Assembly (NCBI RefSeq): GCF_003316695.1
Contig: NZ_PDKB01000010.1
Coordinates: 1-64,000, forward strand
Origin: Aliarcobacter vitoriensis
Lineage (GTDB): Bacteria; Campylobacterota; Campylobacteria; Campylobacterales; Arcobacteraceae
Length of the DNA: 64,000 nucleotides
Reading direction: 5' to 3'
Under the pieces are notes generated by a model. It did no database searches and was not told the origin of the DNA. It saw nothing but the letters and a program-made list of their open reading frames with translations. Made by a program: the position numbers and the translations under genes. Each line of letters opens with the position of its first letter. The stretch's first letter is position 1. Of the stretch, positions 18,393-26,986 are shown piece by piece.

Positions 18393-18398
18393 TATAAT
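18393..18398 (+). promoter_or_regulatory. Candidate -10 box of the uvrD-truB-ispE-smpB run
   Basis: TATAAT lies 22 bases before the helicase ATG in the 116-base divergent gap shared with the LysR gene. A short leader with a GGGAGAAAAG ribosome-binding site follows. Confidence 0.5.
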
Positions 18399-18419
18399 CT
18401 TTAAATATTGGGAGAAAAG

Positions 18420-20474
18420 ATGTCTGATAATTTATTACAATCATTAAACAAATCGCAAAAAATTGCAGCAGAACATATCGATGGTCCATTACTTATTTTA
18501 GCTGGAGCTGGAAGTGGTAAAACAAAAACTATAACGACTAGATTGGCATATTTAATATCTATTGGCATTGATCCAAAATCTATTTTAACTCTTACTTTTA
18601 CAAATAAAGCTGCTACAGAGATGAGAGAAAGAGCTTTTTCTTTACTTGATAATTCTATGATAAATACTCCACCTCTTCTTTGTACTTTTCACAAGTTTGG
18701 ATTACTTTTTTTAAAGTTTTATATTAGTGAATTGGATAGAAAAAATAACTTTATTATAATAGATAGTGATGATAAAAAAAGAGTTTTAAAAAGTATAAAT
18801 AAAGATATCCCAACAGCTTTATTGACTTCTGAAATATCAAGATATAAGAATTCTATTTTATCTCCACTTGAGGTAAAATCTCAAGCACAAGGAAAGCTTT
18901 ACACTGAAATTGCAGATATTTACGCTTTATATGAAGAGCATTTATCAAAAAATAATCTTGTAGATTTTGATGATTTATTGCTTTTACCATATAAAATTTT
19001 GAAAAACAATGAAAAAATAGCAAAAGATACTAGTTCAAAATACCAGTATATAATGGTAGATGAGTATCAAGATACGAATGAATTACAGTATAGACTTTTA
19101 AAACTACTTTGTACAAATCATAATAATCTTTGTGTTGTTGGTGACGATGACCAATCTATTTATGGATGGCGAGGAGCAACTATAAAAAATATTTTGAATT
19201 TTTCTGATTATTTTCAAAATGCTGTGATTGTAAAACTAGAAGACAATTATCGCTCAACAGATACTATATTGCACCATGCAAATGCTTTAATAGAGCATAA
19301 TCGTGATAGGTTAGGAAAGAAACTTGTAGGAACAAGGCAAAAAGGTAGTTCTATAAAAGTCTATGAGTCTAATGATGAAAATGATGAAACAAGAAAAATA
19401 GTTGAAGATATAAAATCTTTAATATTAAGTGGAGAAAGTGCAAAAGATATAGCAATTTTATTTAGGGTTAATGCTTTAAGTCGTTCATTAGAAGAGGGAT
19501 TTAATAAATCTGGACTTAATTATAAGCTTGTTGGTGGAATGAAATTCTATGAAAGAGCAGAAATAAAAGATTTAATAGCATATTTTAGGATTTTAATAAA
19601 TTTAAGTGATAATTTTTCTATAAAAAGAGTTATAAATAAGCCAAAAAGGGGAATTGGAACAACAACAATAGAAAAACTTGAAGAAAAATCAACTGAACAA
19701 AATAAATCAATATTTGATTTAATTCAGGAATTAAATGCTGAAGAGTTAAGTTCTATTGTTGGTAAAAAGAATGCAAGAACATTGAAGGTTTTTGACGCAT
19801 CTATTTTAGATTTAAGAGAGATTATGAATACTTCTAAAATGCGATTATTAGATAGTTTTGAAGAAACATTTGATTATCGAGCATCTTATGATAATCTTCC
19901 AGATGGATTTGAAAGACAAGCAAATATAGATGAATTTTATGGATATATTAGAGATTTTTTTATACAAAATCCACATTTAGATTTAAAAGATTTTTTAAAT
20001 GAAATAGTATTAGAAAGTCAAAATGATGAATATAGTGGTGAAGCTGTATCAATGATGAGTATTCACGCTAGTAAAGGTTTAGAATTTAAACATCTTTTTA
20101 TCATAGGGCTTGAAGAAGGTTTTTTCCCAATAATTGGTGATGGAACTGATTTAGAAGAAGAGAGAAGATTGGGTTATGTTGCACTTACAAGAGCTATGGA
20201 TAATCTTACACTCTCTTTTGTTCATTCAAGATTTTACAAAGGTAAAAGAGCACAATTAAACAAAAGTAGATTCTTGGTTGAAAGTGGTTTAGTAAAAGGT
20301 AGTTTAGTTATAGAAAAACAATCTGGATTTAAAAAAGGTGATATGGTAAATCATAAAATTTTTGGTTCAGGAAGAGTTGAAAAAGTTGTAAACGCAGGTA
20401 AAGATTGTAAACTTACAATAAATTTCGGTGGTCAAAAAAGAGATATATTATCTTCATTTGTGGTAAAAGTTTGA
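18420..20474 (+). CDS. UvrD/PcrA-type superfamily 1 DNA helicase
   Basis: An ATP-dependent 3'-5' DNA helicase for repair and replication restart. Residues 1-684 carry the SF1A motifs in order: Q motif LNKSQKIAAEH, Walker A AGAGSGKTKTI, TFTNKAA, DEYQDTN (motif II), GDDDQSIYGWRGA, DNYRS and VALTRA. The last 50 residues (FKKGDMVNHKIFGSGRVEKV) match the Tudor-like tail of PcrA/UvrD. I chose ATG at 18420, after GGGAGAAAAG, rather than the TTG four codons earlier that lies within the binding site. uvrD, pcrA and rep cannot be separated by eye. truB follows after three bases. Confidence 0.93.
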   Translation: MSDNLLQSLNKSQKIAAEHIDGPLLILAGAGSGKTKTITTRLAYLISIGIDPKSILTLTFTNKAATEMRERAFSLLDNSMINTPPLLCTFHKFGLLFLKFYISELDRKNNFIIIDSDDKKRVLKSINKDIPTALLTSEISRYKNSILSPLEVKSQAQGKLYTEIADIYALYEEHLSKNNLVDFDDLLLLPYKILKNNEKIAKDTSSKYQYIMVDEYQDTNELQYRLLKLLCTNHNNLCVVGDDDQSIYGWRGATIKNILNFSDYFQNAVIVKLEDNYRSTDTILHHANALIEHNRDRLGKKLVGTRQKGSSIKVYESNDENDETRKIVEDIKSLILSGESAKDIAILFRVNALSRSLEEGFNKSGLNYKLVGGMKFYERAEIKDLIAYFRILINLSDNFSIKRVINKPKRGIGTTTIEKLEEKSTEQNKSIFDLIQELNAEELSSIVGKKNARTLKVFDASILDLREIMNTSKMRLLDSFEETFDYRASYDNLPDGFERQANIDEFYGYIRDFFIQNPHLDLKDFLNEIVLESQNDEYSGEAVSMMSIHASKGLEFKHLFIIGLEEGFFPIIGDGTDLEEERRLGYVALTRAMDNLTLSFVHSRFYKGKRAQLNKSRFLVESGLVKGSLVIEKQSGFKKGDMVNHKIFGSGRVEKVVNAGKDCKLTINFGGQKRDILSSFVVKV

Positions 20475-20477
20475 GGC

Positions 20478-21350
20478 TTGATATTGCAAAAGAGGTTTTA
20501 TGAAAAGAGTGAAGTAAATAAACTTTTAGTTGTCAATAAACCTATTTTTATTAGTTCAAATTTTTATTTAAATAAGATAAAAAGAAAGTATAAAAATAAA
20601 AAAGCTGGATTTAGTGGTACACTTGATCCTTTTGCAAAAGGTTGTTTGATAGTAGCATTTGGACAGTATGCAAAACTTTTCAAATATATAGAAAAAGCTC
20701 CAAAAATATATAAAGCTGTTATTTGGTTGGGTGCTCAATCTGAATCTTTTGATATTGAAAGAGTTGAAAAAATAGGCTTTGAAAAAAAGCTTAATGAGAA
20801 ACTTCTAATTGAGCAAATTAATAGTTTAAAAGGGGAAATTGAATATATTCCTCCAAAATTTTCAGCAAAAAGAGTAAATGGTTCAAAAGCTTATGAATTA
20901 GCACGAGATGGTTTGGATTTTGAACTTGGAAAATCAACAATGAGCATTTTTGATATAAAACTCTTACGATACAATCACCCTTTTATAACTTTTGAAGCAA
21001 CAGTTAGCGAAGGAACATATATACGTTCATTAGCACAAATTTTACTTGAAAAGTTAGGAGTAAAAGGTACATTATCATATTTGGAAAGAATAAAAGAAGG
21101 AAAATTTTTTTATCAAAATGAAAAAGAGTTAAATCCACTTGATTTTATAAATTTACCACAAAATATATATTTTGGTACACAAAAATGGCTTGAAGATGGG
21201 AAAAGAATAACAGTTGAGTATTTGGAGAATAAAGAAGATGGTAAATATCTCATAATTTGTCAAGATTTTTTTTCTATAGTAGAAATAGAGAATAAAGAGG
21301 TAAAATATCTTTTAAACAAAATACCAAAAATAAAGGAAAGAATTGACTGA
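20478..21350 (+). CDS. truB: tRNA pseudouridine-55 synthase
   Basis: TruB makes pseudouridine at position 55 of the tRNA T-loop. The 290-residue protein has the N-terminal LLVVNKPIFISSN, and GTLDPFAKGCLIVAFG with the catalytic aspartate at about residue 51. YIPPKFSAKRVNGSKAYELAR and SEGTYIRSLAQ follow. The C-terminal part is divergent, as is usual in this phylum. The start is a TTG three bases after the helicase stop; a second TTG two codons later is possible. Confidence 0.92.
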   Translation: MILQKRFYEKSEVNKLLVVNKPIFISSNFYLNKIKRKYKNKKAGFSGTLDPFAKGCLIVAFGQYAKLFKYIEKAPKIYKAVIWLGAQSESFDIERVEKIGFEKKLNEKLLIEQINSLKGEIEYIPPKFSAKRVNGSKAYELARDGLDFELGKSTMSIFDIKLLRYNHPFITFEATVSEGTYIRSLAQILLEKLGVKGTLSYLERIKEGKFFYQNEKELNPLDFINLPQNIYFGTQKWLEDGKRITVEYLENKEDGKYLIICQDFFSIVEIENKEVKYLLNKIPKIKERID

Positions 21351-22107
21351 AAAATCTTATGCTAAAGTAAATATCTTTTTAAAAATTGCTGGTTTGAGAG
21401 GAAATTATCACGAACTAGCTTCAAGATTTGTAAAGGTGCATAGTTTGTATGATACTATAAGTTTTGAAAAAGAAAAAGTTGATAATTTTACTTTGATTGG
21501 GAATTTTTCTTGTAACTTAGAAAAAAATACAGTTTATAAAGTATATTTAGAACTTAAAAAGTTTAGTTGTGTTGAAGAATTTTTTAAAAATTACATTGTA
21601 AGAATAGATAAAAAGATTCCAGAATTTGCAGGACTTGGTGGTGGAAGTTCAAACGCAGCAGTTTTTTTAAATATGGTAAATAATTATTGTAATTTAGCTT
21701 TGAGTAAAGATGAGTTATCAAAAATAGGTGAAAAAATAGGAGCAGATGTTCCTTTTTTTGTTTATGAGTATGATAGTGCAAATGTTAGTGGAATAGGTGA
21801 AATTGTTGAGAAATTTGATGAAGATATTTTAGATATTGAAGTTTTTACTCCAAGGATTGAGTGTAATACAGGAGAAATTTTTAAAATATTTAGAGAAAAA
21901 TTTTATAAAGAAATCAGTCAAGAAGATAGCAAAAAATTATTTTCTTTATCATCAAAAGAGATTTTAAGCAATTTTGATATAAAAAGTGCAAATGATTTAT
22001 ACGAACCAGCTCTTAGTTTATATTCAAATTTAGAAAAATTTGCACAAAAAGGTTGGTTTTTTAGTGGAAGTGGAAGTTCATTTTTTAGGATAAATAATGG
22101 CAAATAA
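21343..22107 (+). CDS. ispE: 4-diphosphocytidyl-2-C-methyl-D-erythritol kinase
   Basis: IspE phosphorylates CDP-methylerythritol in the non-mevalonate isoprenoid pathway. The 254-residue GHMP kinase has the N-terminal [11 protein letters not shown], the ATP loop [18 protein letters not shown] (about 94-111), GADVPFF and the late motif FSGSGSSFF. The TTG start overlaps truB by eight bases and follows AAAGGAAAG. It overlaps smpB by 11 bases. The pathway's last gene, ispH, is also in this window at 48 kb. Confidence 0.94.
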   Translation: MTEKSYAKVNIFLKIAGLRGNYHELASRFVKVHSLYDTISFEKEKVDNFTLIGNFSCNLEKNTVYKVYLELKKFSCVEEFFKNYIVRIDKKIPEFAGLGGGSSNAAVFLNMVNNYCNLALSKDELSKIGEKIGADVPFFVYEYDSANVSGIGEIVEKFDEDILDIEVFTPRIECNTGEIFKIFREKFYKEISQEDSKKLFSLSSKEILSNFDIKSANDLYEPALSLYSNLEKFAQKGWFFSGSGSSFFRINNGK

Positions 22108-22573
22108 AAAAGATACAAAAAGAAATTTAGTTTTTAGAAATAAAAAAGCATTTCATGATTTTACTATTTTAGATAGTTTAGAAGCTGGAATTATGCTTGA
22201 AGGTAGTGAAGTAAAAGCAATAAGAGAGGGAAGAGTTAATTTAAAAGACTCTTTTGTACGAATAATAAAAGGTGAAGTGTTTTTACTAAATGCACATATA
22301 TCACATCTTAGTACAGCTCATACTACTTATCGACCAGATGAAAGAAGATCAAGAAAACTTCTTTTGCATTCAAAACAAATAGATAAAATGTATTCAAAAG
22401 TTACTAAAGATGGTATGACTTTAATATGCACAAAACTCTATTTTAATGATAAAAATATGATAAAAGTTGAAGTCGCTACGGCTCAAGGTAAAAAGTTACA
22501 TGATAAAAGAGAAGATTTAAAAATTAAGAGTATGAAAAGAGATACTCAAATAGCTTTAAAAAATTATAAGTAG
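22097..22573 (+). CDS. smpB: SsrA-binding protein (trans-translation)
   Basis: SmpB carries tmRNA to stalled ribosomes. The 158 residues have the standard layout: [41 protein letters not shown], the tRNA-mimic barrel and the basic C-terminal tail with [19 protein letters not shown]. It closes the helicase-truB-ispE run; the terminator hairpin starts on its stop codon. The tmRNA gene itself is not in the window. Confidence 0.96.
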   Translation: MANKKDTKRNLVFRNKKAFHDFTILDSLEAGIMLEGSEVKAIREGRVNLKDSFVRIIKGEVFLLNAHISHLSTAHTTYRPDERRSRKLLLHSKQIDKMYSKVTKDGMTLICTKLYFNDKNMIKVEVATAQGKKLHDKREDLKIKSMKRDTQIALKNYK

Positions 22574-22598
22574 GATAATTTTTATCCTAATTTTTTTG
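22571..22598 (+). terminator. Terminator after smpB
   Basis: TAGGATA (22571-22577) and TATCCTA (22583-22589) form a stem around ATTTT, followed by a run of seven Ts. The stem uses the smpB stop codon. Confidence 0.75.
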
Positions 22599-22659
22599 TA
22601 AAAAATATGCTCTAAAGTGCAAATAATCGTTAATTAATTGTTAATTTTTTTGTTTATTT

Positions 22660-22735
22660 TAAGTTTCTCTTAGATATTATTTTAGCTAATAAGTGACATT
22701 TTGTGACTTGTATATAAATTTGTAGGAGGAAATTG
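22660..22735 (+). promoter_or_regulatory. Upstream control region of the cbb3 oxidase operon
   Basis: TATTAT at 22675-22680 is the best-placed -10 box. Downstream, GTGAC occurs at 22693-22697 and again at 22703-22707, exactly ten bases apart on the same strand, as direct-repeat sites for response regulators can be. AGGAGG at 22724-22729 is the ribosome-binding site and fixes the start at ATG 22736. No canonical FNR palindrome is seen. Confidence 0.35.
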
Positions 22736-24202
22736 ATGCAAAACGGTGCACAGATTGAGTATGATTACTCAGTTGCTAAGTGTTTTACATTTACAACAAT
22801 ATTGTTTGGTATCATTGGTATGACTATTGGTGTTGTACTTGCTTTTCAATTAGCTTTTCCAGAGCTAAATTATTTAGCAGGGGAATATGGTACATTTAGT
22901 AGATTAAGACCATTGCATACAAATGGAGTTGCATTTGGATTTACACTAAGTGGTATTTTTGCAACATGGTATTATATATCTCAAAGGGTATTGAAAGTTT
23001 CATTAAAAGAGTCACCTTTTTTAATGGTAATTGCTAAATTACACTTTTGGTTATATTTTATAACTATTCTTGTTGCTGTTGTAACTTTATTTATGGGAAT
23101 TACAACATCAAAAGAATATGCTGAGTTAGAATGGCCAATAGACATCTTAGTTGTTGTTTGGTGGGTTTTATGGGGTATTTCTATTTTTGGAATAATTGGA
23201 ATTAGAAGAGAGAGAACTTTATATATCTCTATTTGGTACTTTATTTCAACATTTATTGCTGTTGCTATGTTATATTTATTTAACAATATGGCAGTTCCGA
23301 CATATTTATTCACTGATTATGGTTCATGGATTCACTCTGTTTCTATGTATTCAGGTACTAATGATGCTTTAGTTCAATGGTGGTATGGACACAATGCTGT
23401 TGCGTTCTTATTTACTACACCAATTATTGCTATGATTTACTACTTCTTACCAAAAGAATCTGGTCAAAATGTTTATTCATATAAATTATCTATCCTAGCA
23501 TTCTGGGGATTATTGTTTGTTTATTTGTGGGCTGGTGGACACCACTTGATTTATTCAACTGTTCCAGATTGGATGCAAACTATGGGTTCTGTTATGTCTG
23601 TTGTTCTTATTTTACCATCATGGGGATCTGCAATTAATATGCTTTTAACTATGAAAGGTGAGTGGAATCAATTACAAACAAATACATTAATTAAGTTTAT
23701 GGTTTTAGCTTCAACATTCTATATGTTATCTACAATTGAAGGACCAATTCAGTCTATTAAATCTGTTAATGCAATTGCACACTTTACAGATTGGATTCCA
23801 GGACACGTTCATGATGGTGTTTTAGGATGGGTTGTATTTATGATTATGGCAGCACTATTCCATATAGTTCCAAGAATGTTTAAAAGAGAGTTATATTCTA
23901 AATCTTTAATGGAAACTCAATTCTGGTTACAAATAGTTGGAATTGTTTTATACTTTACATCTATGTGGATTGCAGGTATTACTCAAGGTATGATGTGGAG
24001 AGCTTATGATGAGTATGGATCATTAGTTTATTCATTTATTGATACAGTTACAGTATTACATCCATACTATACAATTAGAGCAGTTGGTGGGTTATTATAC
24101 CTAATAGGATTCTTTATATTTACTTATAACATTTACAAAACAATTAGATGTGGAAGAGTTCTTGATAAAGAACCAGTAAATGCAACTCCAGTAGCTGCTT
24201 AA
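22736..24202 (+). CDS. ccoN: cbb3-type cytochrome c oxidase subunit I
   Basis: The catalytic heme-copper subunit of the high-affinity terminal oxidase. The 488 residues form about 12 membrane helices. Histidine ligands are visible in RPLHTNGVAFG, QWWYGHNAVAFLF, AGGHHLIYSTVPDW and DWIPGHVHDGVLGW. The ATG at 22736 has AGGAGG six bases upstream and is preferred to the TTG one codon earlier. ccoO follows after 14 bases. This oxidase is the usual terminal oxidase of microaerophilic Campylobacterota. Confidence 0.97.
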   Translation: MQNGAQIEYDYSVAKCFTFTTILFGIIGMTIGVVLAFQLAFPELNYLAGEYGTFSRLRPLHTNGVAFGFTLSGIFATWYYISQRVLKVSLKESPFLMVIAKLHFWLYFITILVAVVTLFMGITTSKEYAELEWPIDILVVVWWVLWGISIFGIIGIRRERTLYISIWYFISTFIAVAMLYLFNNMAVPTYLFTDYGSWIHSVSMYSGTNDALVQWWYGHNAVAFLFTTPIIAMIYYFLPKESGQNVYSYKLSILAFWGLLFVYLWAGGHHLIYSTVPDWMQTMGSVMSVVLILPSWGSAINMLLTMKGEWNQLQTNTLIKFMVLASTFYMLSTIEGPIQSIKSVNAIAHFTDWIPGHVHDGVLGWVVFMIMAALFHIVPRMFKRELYSKSLMETQFWLQIVGIVLYFTSMWIAGITQGMMWRAYDEYGSLVYSFIDTVTVLHPYYTIRAVGGLLYLIGFFIFTYNIYKTIRCGRVLDKEPVNATPVAA

Positions 24203-24216
24203 GAAAAGGAGAAAAA

Positions 24217-24882
24217 ATGTTTCATTGGTTTGAACAAAGACCGTTTTTCTTTGCGGTGCTAGTATTTATATTTGTTGCATTTGCAGGGATTATAGAAGTT
24301 ATTCCAGATTTTGCAAAACAATCAAGACCTACTGTTGGTACAAAACCTTACAGTGTGTTAGAGTTAGCAGGAAGACATGTTTATATTAAAGATTCATGTA
24401 ATGCTTGTCACTCACAATTAATTAGACCATTTAAATCAGAAACTGATAGATATGGTATGTATTCTTTATCTGGAGAGTATGCTTATGATAGACCATTCTT
24501 ATGGGGATCAAAAAGAACTGGACCAGATTTATTAAGAGTTGGAAATTATAGAACTACAGACTGGCATGAAAACCATATGTGGGATCCAAAAGCAGTTGTA
24601 CCTGGAAGTATTATGCCAGCATACAAACACCAATTTTCAAATAAAGCTGATATAGAAACAGCTTATGCAGAAGCATTAACTGTTAAAAAAGTATTTAACA
24701 CTCCTTATGATCAAGAAGGTATGCCTCAACTTGGTACTTGGGAAGAAGCAAAAGCAGCAGCTTTAGAAGAAGCTAAACTTATTGTAGCTGATATGAAAAA
24801 TGAGAGTGTTAAAAAAGCTGTTGAAAATGGTGAAGTTCCTGAAATAGTTGCATTAATTGCATATTTAAATTCTTTAAAATAG
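24217..24882 (+). CDS. ccoO: cbb3 oxidase monoheme cytochrome c subunit II
   Basis: The 221-residue subunit has one N-terminal membrane helix (about 10-30) and a periplasmic cytochrome c domain with CNACH at residues 61-65 in the standard DSCNACHSQLIRPF context. The later GSIMPAYKH supplies the methionine ligand. It passes electrons from CcoP to CcoN. Its ribosome-binding site is AAGGAG. Confidence 0.97.
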   Translation: MFHWFEQRPFFFAVLVFIFVAFAGIIEVIPDFAKQSRPTVGTKPYSVLELAGRHVYIKDSCNACHSQLIRPFKSETDRYGMYSLSGEYAYDRPFLWGSKRTGPDLLRVGNYRTTDWHENHMWDPKAVVPGSIMPAYKHQFSNKADIETAYAEALTVKKVFNTPYDQEGMPQLGTWEEAKAAALEEAKLIVADMKNESVKKAVENGEVPEIVALIAYLNSLK

Positions 24883-24891
24883 AGGTTTGTT

Positions 24892-25116
24892 ATGGAATAC
24901 GAAACACTTTTAACAGTACAAGGTTATGCTAAATTCTTTTTGGTTTTAGTTGTATTCATTCTATTTTATTCTTATGCTTTTTCTATTTATAGAAGAGATA
25001 AAAAAGGAGAAAGAGATTTTGAAAAATACTCAAAGCTTGTACATGATGATTCAAGTGTTTCGACTCCTCTTGAAGAGATAAAAAGAGAAAAAGATATAGG
25101 TAATAAGGAGAAATAA
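24892..25116 (+). CDS. ccoQ: cbb3 oxidase small subunit CcoQ
   Basis: A 74-residue protein with one membrane helix (about 13-31: FFLVLVVFILFYSYAFSIY) followed by YRRDKKGERDFEKYSKL, the charged tail expected of CcoQ/FixQ. It helps stabilise the complex in other bacteria. Position between ccoO and ccoP confirms the call. Confidence 0.92.
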   Translation: MEYETLLTVQGYAKFFLVLVVFILFYSYAFSIYRRDKKGERDFEKYSKLVHDDSSVSTPLEEIKREKDIGNKEK

Positions 25117-25117
25117 G

Positions 25118-26011
25118 ATGAAATCTATGGTTATAGGTGGAATAATTCTTATCATCGCATTAATGGCAGGAACTTACTTTGTTGCGGGTGATGCTTTTAT
25201 TAGTGATGATTATATTAATGCATTAACATTCTTAGGTGCAGCAGCAATTATTACGATTAGTACATTTGTTGTTCTAAAGTATGTTAATCAGATGAAAAAT
25301 GATACAGCAAGTGGTGAACTTGCTGATGAAAATTGGGATGGTATTGGTGAATATAAAAACCCTGTTCCAACAGGTTGGGCATTAGCATTCATAGGAACAA
25401 TACTATGGATGTTCTGGTACTTTACAATTGGTTATCCAATTACTGGGTTCTCTCAAATTGGACAATGGAATGAGGAAACAAATGAGTATAATGCTAAATT
25501 TGAGCAAAAATGGGTAAATGCAAATGAATCAACTTTAAATGCAATGGGGCAATCACTATTCTTAGTACAATGTGCACCTTGTCATGGTGTTGATGCAGAA
25601 GGAATTGCAGGAAAAGCTCAAGATTTAACAAAAAGAATGAGTAAAGATCAAATTATTTATACAATTAAAAATGGTTCAAATCATTTAACTCAATCTTATC
25701 CAGCTGGAATGCCTCCAATGATGCTAACAGAAGATGCTGATATTGAAGCAGTTGCTACTTATGTTGCAGGTGGGTTTAAAGGTGAGCAGCCAGTAGCTTA
25801 TGCAACTTGTTCAGCTTGTCATGGTGATAATGGTGAAGGTATGCCTTTTGTTGGTCCAAATATCAAATATTATGATGATGCAATTGTTTTTGCAGTATTA
25901 AAAGAAGGTAAAAAAGGTCTTTTAGGGCAAATGCCAAGCTTTAATGAGAGATTGAATGAAACTCAAGAAAAAGCTTTAGCTTCATATATTAGAAGTTTAG
26001 GAGATAAATAA
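25118..26011 (+). CDS. ccoP: cbb3 oxidase diheme cytochrome c subunit III
   Basis: The 297-residue protein has three hydrophobic segments before the soluble part (about 5-25, 36-54 and 87-105), one or two more than the simplest CcoP. The conserved GIGEYKNPVPTGWA precedes the last helix. Two heme motifs follow, CAPCH at 152-156 and CSACH at 231-235, each in a cytochrome c domain with a methionine-bearing MPP or MPS segment. It receives electrons from the bc1 complex or a soluble cytochrome. Confidence 0.96.
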   Translation: MKSMVIGGIILIIALMAGTYFVAGDAFISDDYINALTFLGAAAIITISTFVVLKYVNQMKNDTASGELADENWDGIGEYKNPVPTGWALAFIGTILWMFWYFTIGYPITGFSQIGQWNEETNEYNAKFEQKWVNANESTLNAMGQSLFLVQCAPCHGVDAEGIAGKAQDLTKRMSKDQIIYTIKNGSNHLTQSYPAGMPPMMLTEDADIEAVATYVAGGFKGEQPVAYATCSACHGDNGEGMPFVGPNIKYYDDAIVFAVLKEGKKGLLGQMPSFNERLNETQEKALASYIRSLGDK

Positions 26012-26259
26012 TGTCAAATAATACACAAATGAATGAGAACGAAAGAGGTATTTTTAAATTAAATGGTATTAGTGGAATGTTAGTTGCTGTTGTACTACTT
26101 TTAACTATTCTTGCTGTTTTAGTTACAAATGCTGTTTTAGTTCAACAAAGAGAAGCTACAAACGCATATAGCATTAATCAAGATTTACAAGGATTAAAAG
26201 CTAATAGCCCTGAAAACCATAAACAGTACCAATTAGTTGGTTCTGAAAATAAGGAGTAG
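26011..26259 (+). CDS. DUF4006 family membrane protein of the cbb3 operon
   Basis: The 82-residue protein has one membrane helix (about 24-46: MLVAVVLLLTILAVLVTNAV) flanked by polar ends. FKLNGISGM before the helix and VLVQQREATNAYSINQDL after it match the DUF4006 family, which I know from behind ccoP in Campylobacterota. The start shares one base with the ccoP stop (TAATG), implying coupling. Role is not established; a supernumerary oxidase subunit or assembly helper is likely from position. Confidence 0.8.
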   Translation: MSNNTQMNENERGIFKLNGISGMLVAVVLLLTILAVLVTNAVLVQQREATNAYSINQDLQGLKANSPENHKQYQLVGSENKE

Positions 26260-26262
26260 AGT

Positions 26263-26355
26263 ATGGATAAAATTATTGGTATTTTACTTTTAGTTGCCGC
26301 TATTATGACTGCATACTATGCATATTTCGACGCAGCAAAAGTATATGTTGGTTAA
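26263..26355 (+). CDS. Small single-helix membrane protein, 30 residues, in the cbb3 operon
   Basis: ATG at 26263 opens a 30-codon frame ending TAA at 26353-26355. The product begins MDKIIGILLLVAAIMTAYYA and continues with a short polar tail ending in YVG: one membrane helix with an aromatic girdle. AAGGAG sits seven bases before the ATG (26251-26256), over the end of the DUF4006 frame. The next ATG follows the stop directly. Precise packing and the ribosome-binding site argue for a real gene. Small helices such as CcoM, CcoQ and FixS accompany cbb3 oxidases elsewhere, but I cannot match this one to any of them. Confidence 0.7.
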   Translation: MDKIIGILLLVAAIMTAYYAYFDAAKVYVG

Positions 26356-26985
26356 ATGAAAGATTTTAAATTTATAAAAGTAGGAGTGATTTTTTCACTT
26401 CTACTTTTTTTATATACAAATAGCTTTGCACAAAATTATATTTTAAATGATGATAGTTTAATTGATGATAGAGCAAAGGTGAAAATCACTCAAATAGGTG
26501 AAGAAGTTAAATCTAAATTAGGTGTTAATATATATATCTATGCAAAATCTAATTTAGGTTTAGATGCTAATATTACAACAAAAGATAAAATAGAAATAGT
26601 TAAATTACATGAAAATGAAATTTTAAAAACTTTACAAACCCCTTATGTGCTAATTACAATTTATGTTGAAGAAAATATGGTAAATTTGAATTTCAGTGAT
26701 AATTTAAAAGATTCTATAGATAAAAATGATATTTTAAATGGATATGTAGTACCATTGCTTGCATCAAAAGATAAAAATACACTTTATGCAAAAGTTAGTG
26801 CTGCAACTTTAAACGGATATGCAGCTATTGCTGATAAATTAGCTGAAAAACAAGATATAAAACTCGAAAGTAGTATTGGAAGTGCTGGAAAAATATCTAG
26901 TACAATTTGGAGAGTTTTTATGTATTTTTTAATTATCAGCGGACTTTTAGCATATACTTATGCAGTATTAAGAAAGAGAAAGTAA
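26356..26985 (+). CDS. TPM-domain-like membrane-anchored periplasmic protein
   Basis: The 209-residue protein has a signal peptide (about 1-25, ending SFAQ), a periplasmic domain (about 26-165) and one C-terminal membrane helix (about 187-205) with a basic tail. The start of the domain, NDDSLIDDRAKVKITQIGEE followed by a GVNIYIYAKSNLG strand, looks like the TPM (YgcG-type) fold, as does VLITIYVEENMVNL. That family includes proteins tied to photosystem or respiratory-complex maintenance, but the match is by eye. It lies between the small membrane peptide and the CcoH-like gene, so a role in oxidase assembly is plausible. Confidence 0.55.
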   Translation: MKDFKFIKVGVIFSLLLFLYTNSFAQNYILNDDSLIDDRAKVKITQIGEEVKSKLGVNIYIYAKSNLGLDANITTKDKIEIVKLHENEILKTLQTPYVLITIYVEENMVNLNFSDNLKDSIDKNDILNGYVVPLLASKDKNTLYAKVSAATLNGYAAIADKLAEKQDIKLESSIGSAGKISSTIWRVFMYFLIISGLLAYTYAVLRKRK

Positions 26986-26986
26986 T

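Noticed and set aside
18304-18489. N-terminal extension of the LysR protein by 62 codons
   Set aside because: It runs through the divergent promoter into the helicase gene and is a hydrophobic sequence unlike LysR proteins; the ATG at 18303 has a ribosome-binding site.
22631-22660. TTAATT-rich repeats upstream of ccoN
   Set aside because: Short AT-rich repeats of this kind are frequent by chance at this base composition.
22713-22718. TATAAA just upstream of ccoN as its -10 box
   Set aside because: The start of transcription would fall on the ribosome-binding site, so TATTAT at 22675 is a better candidate.
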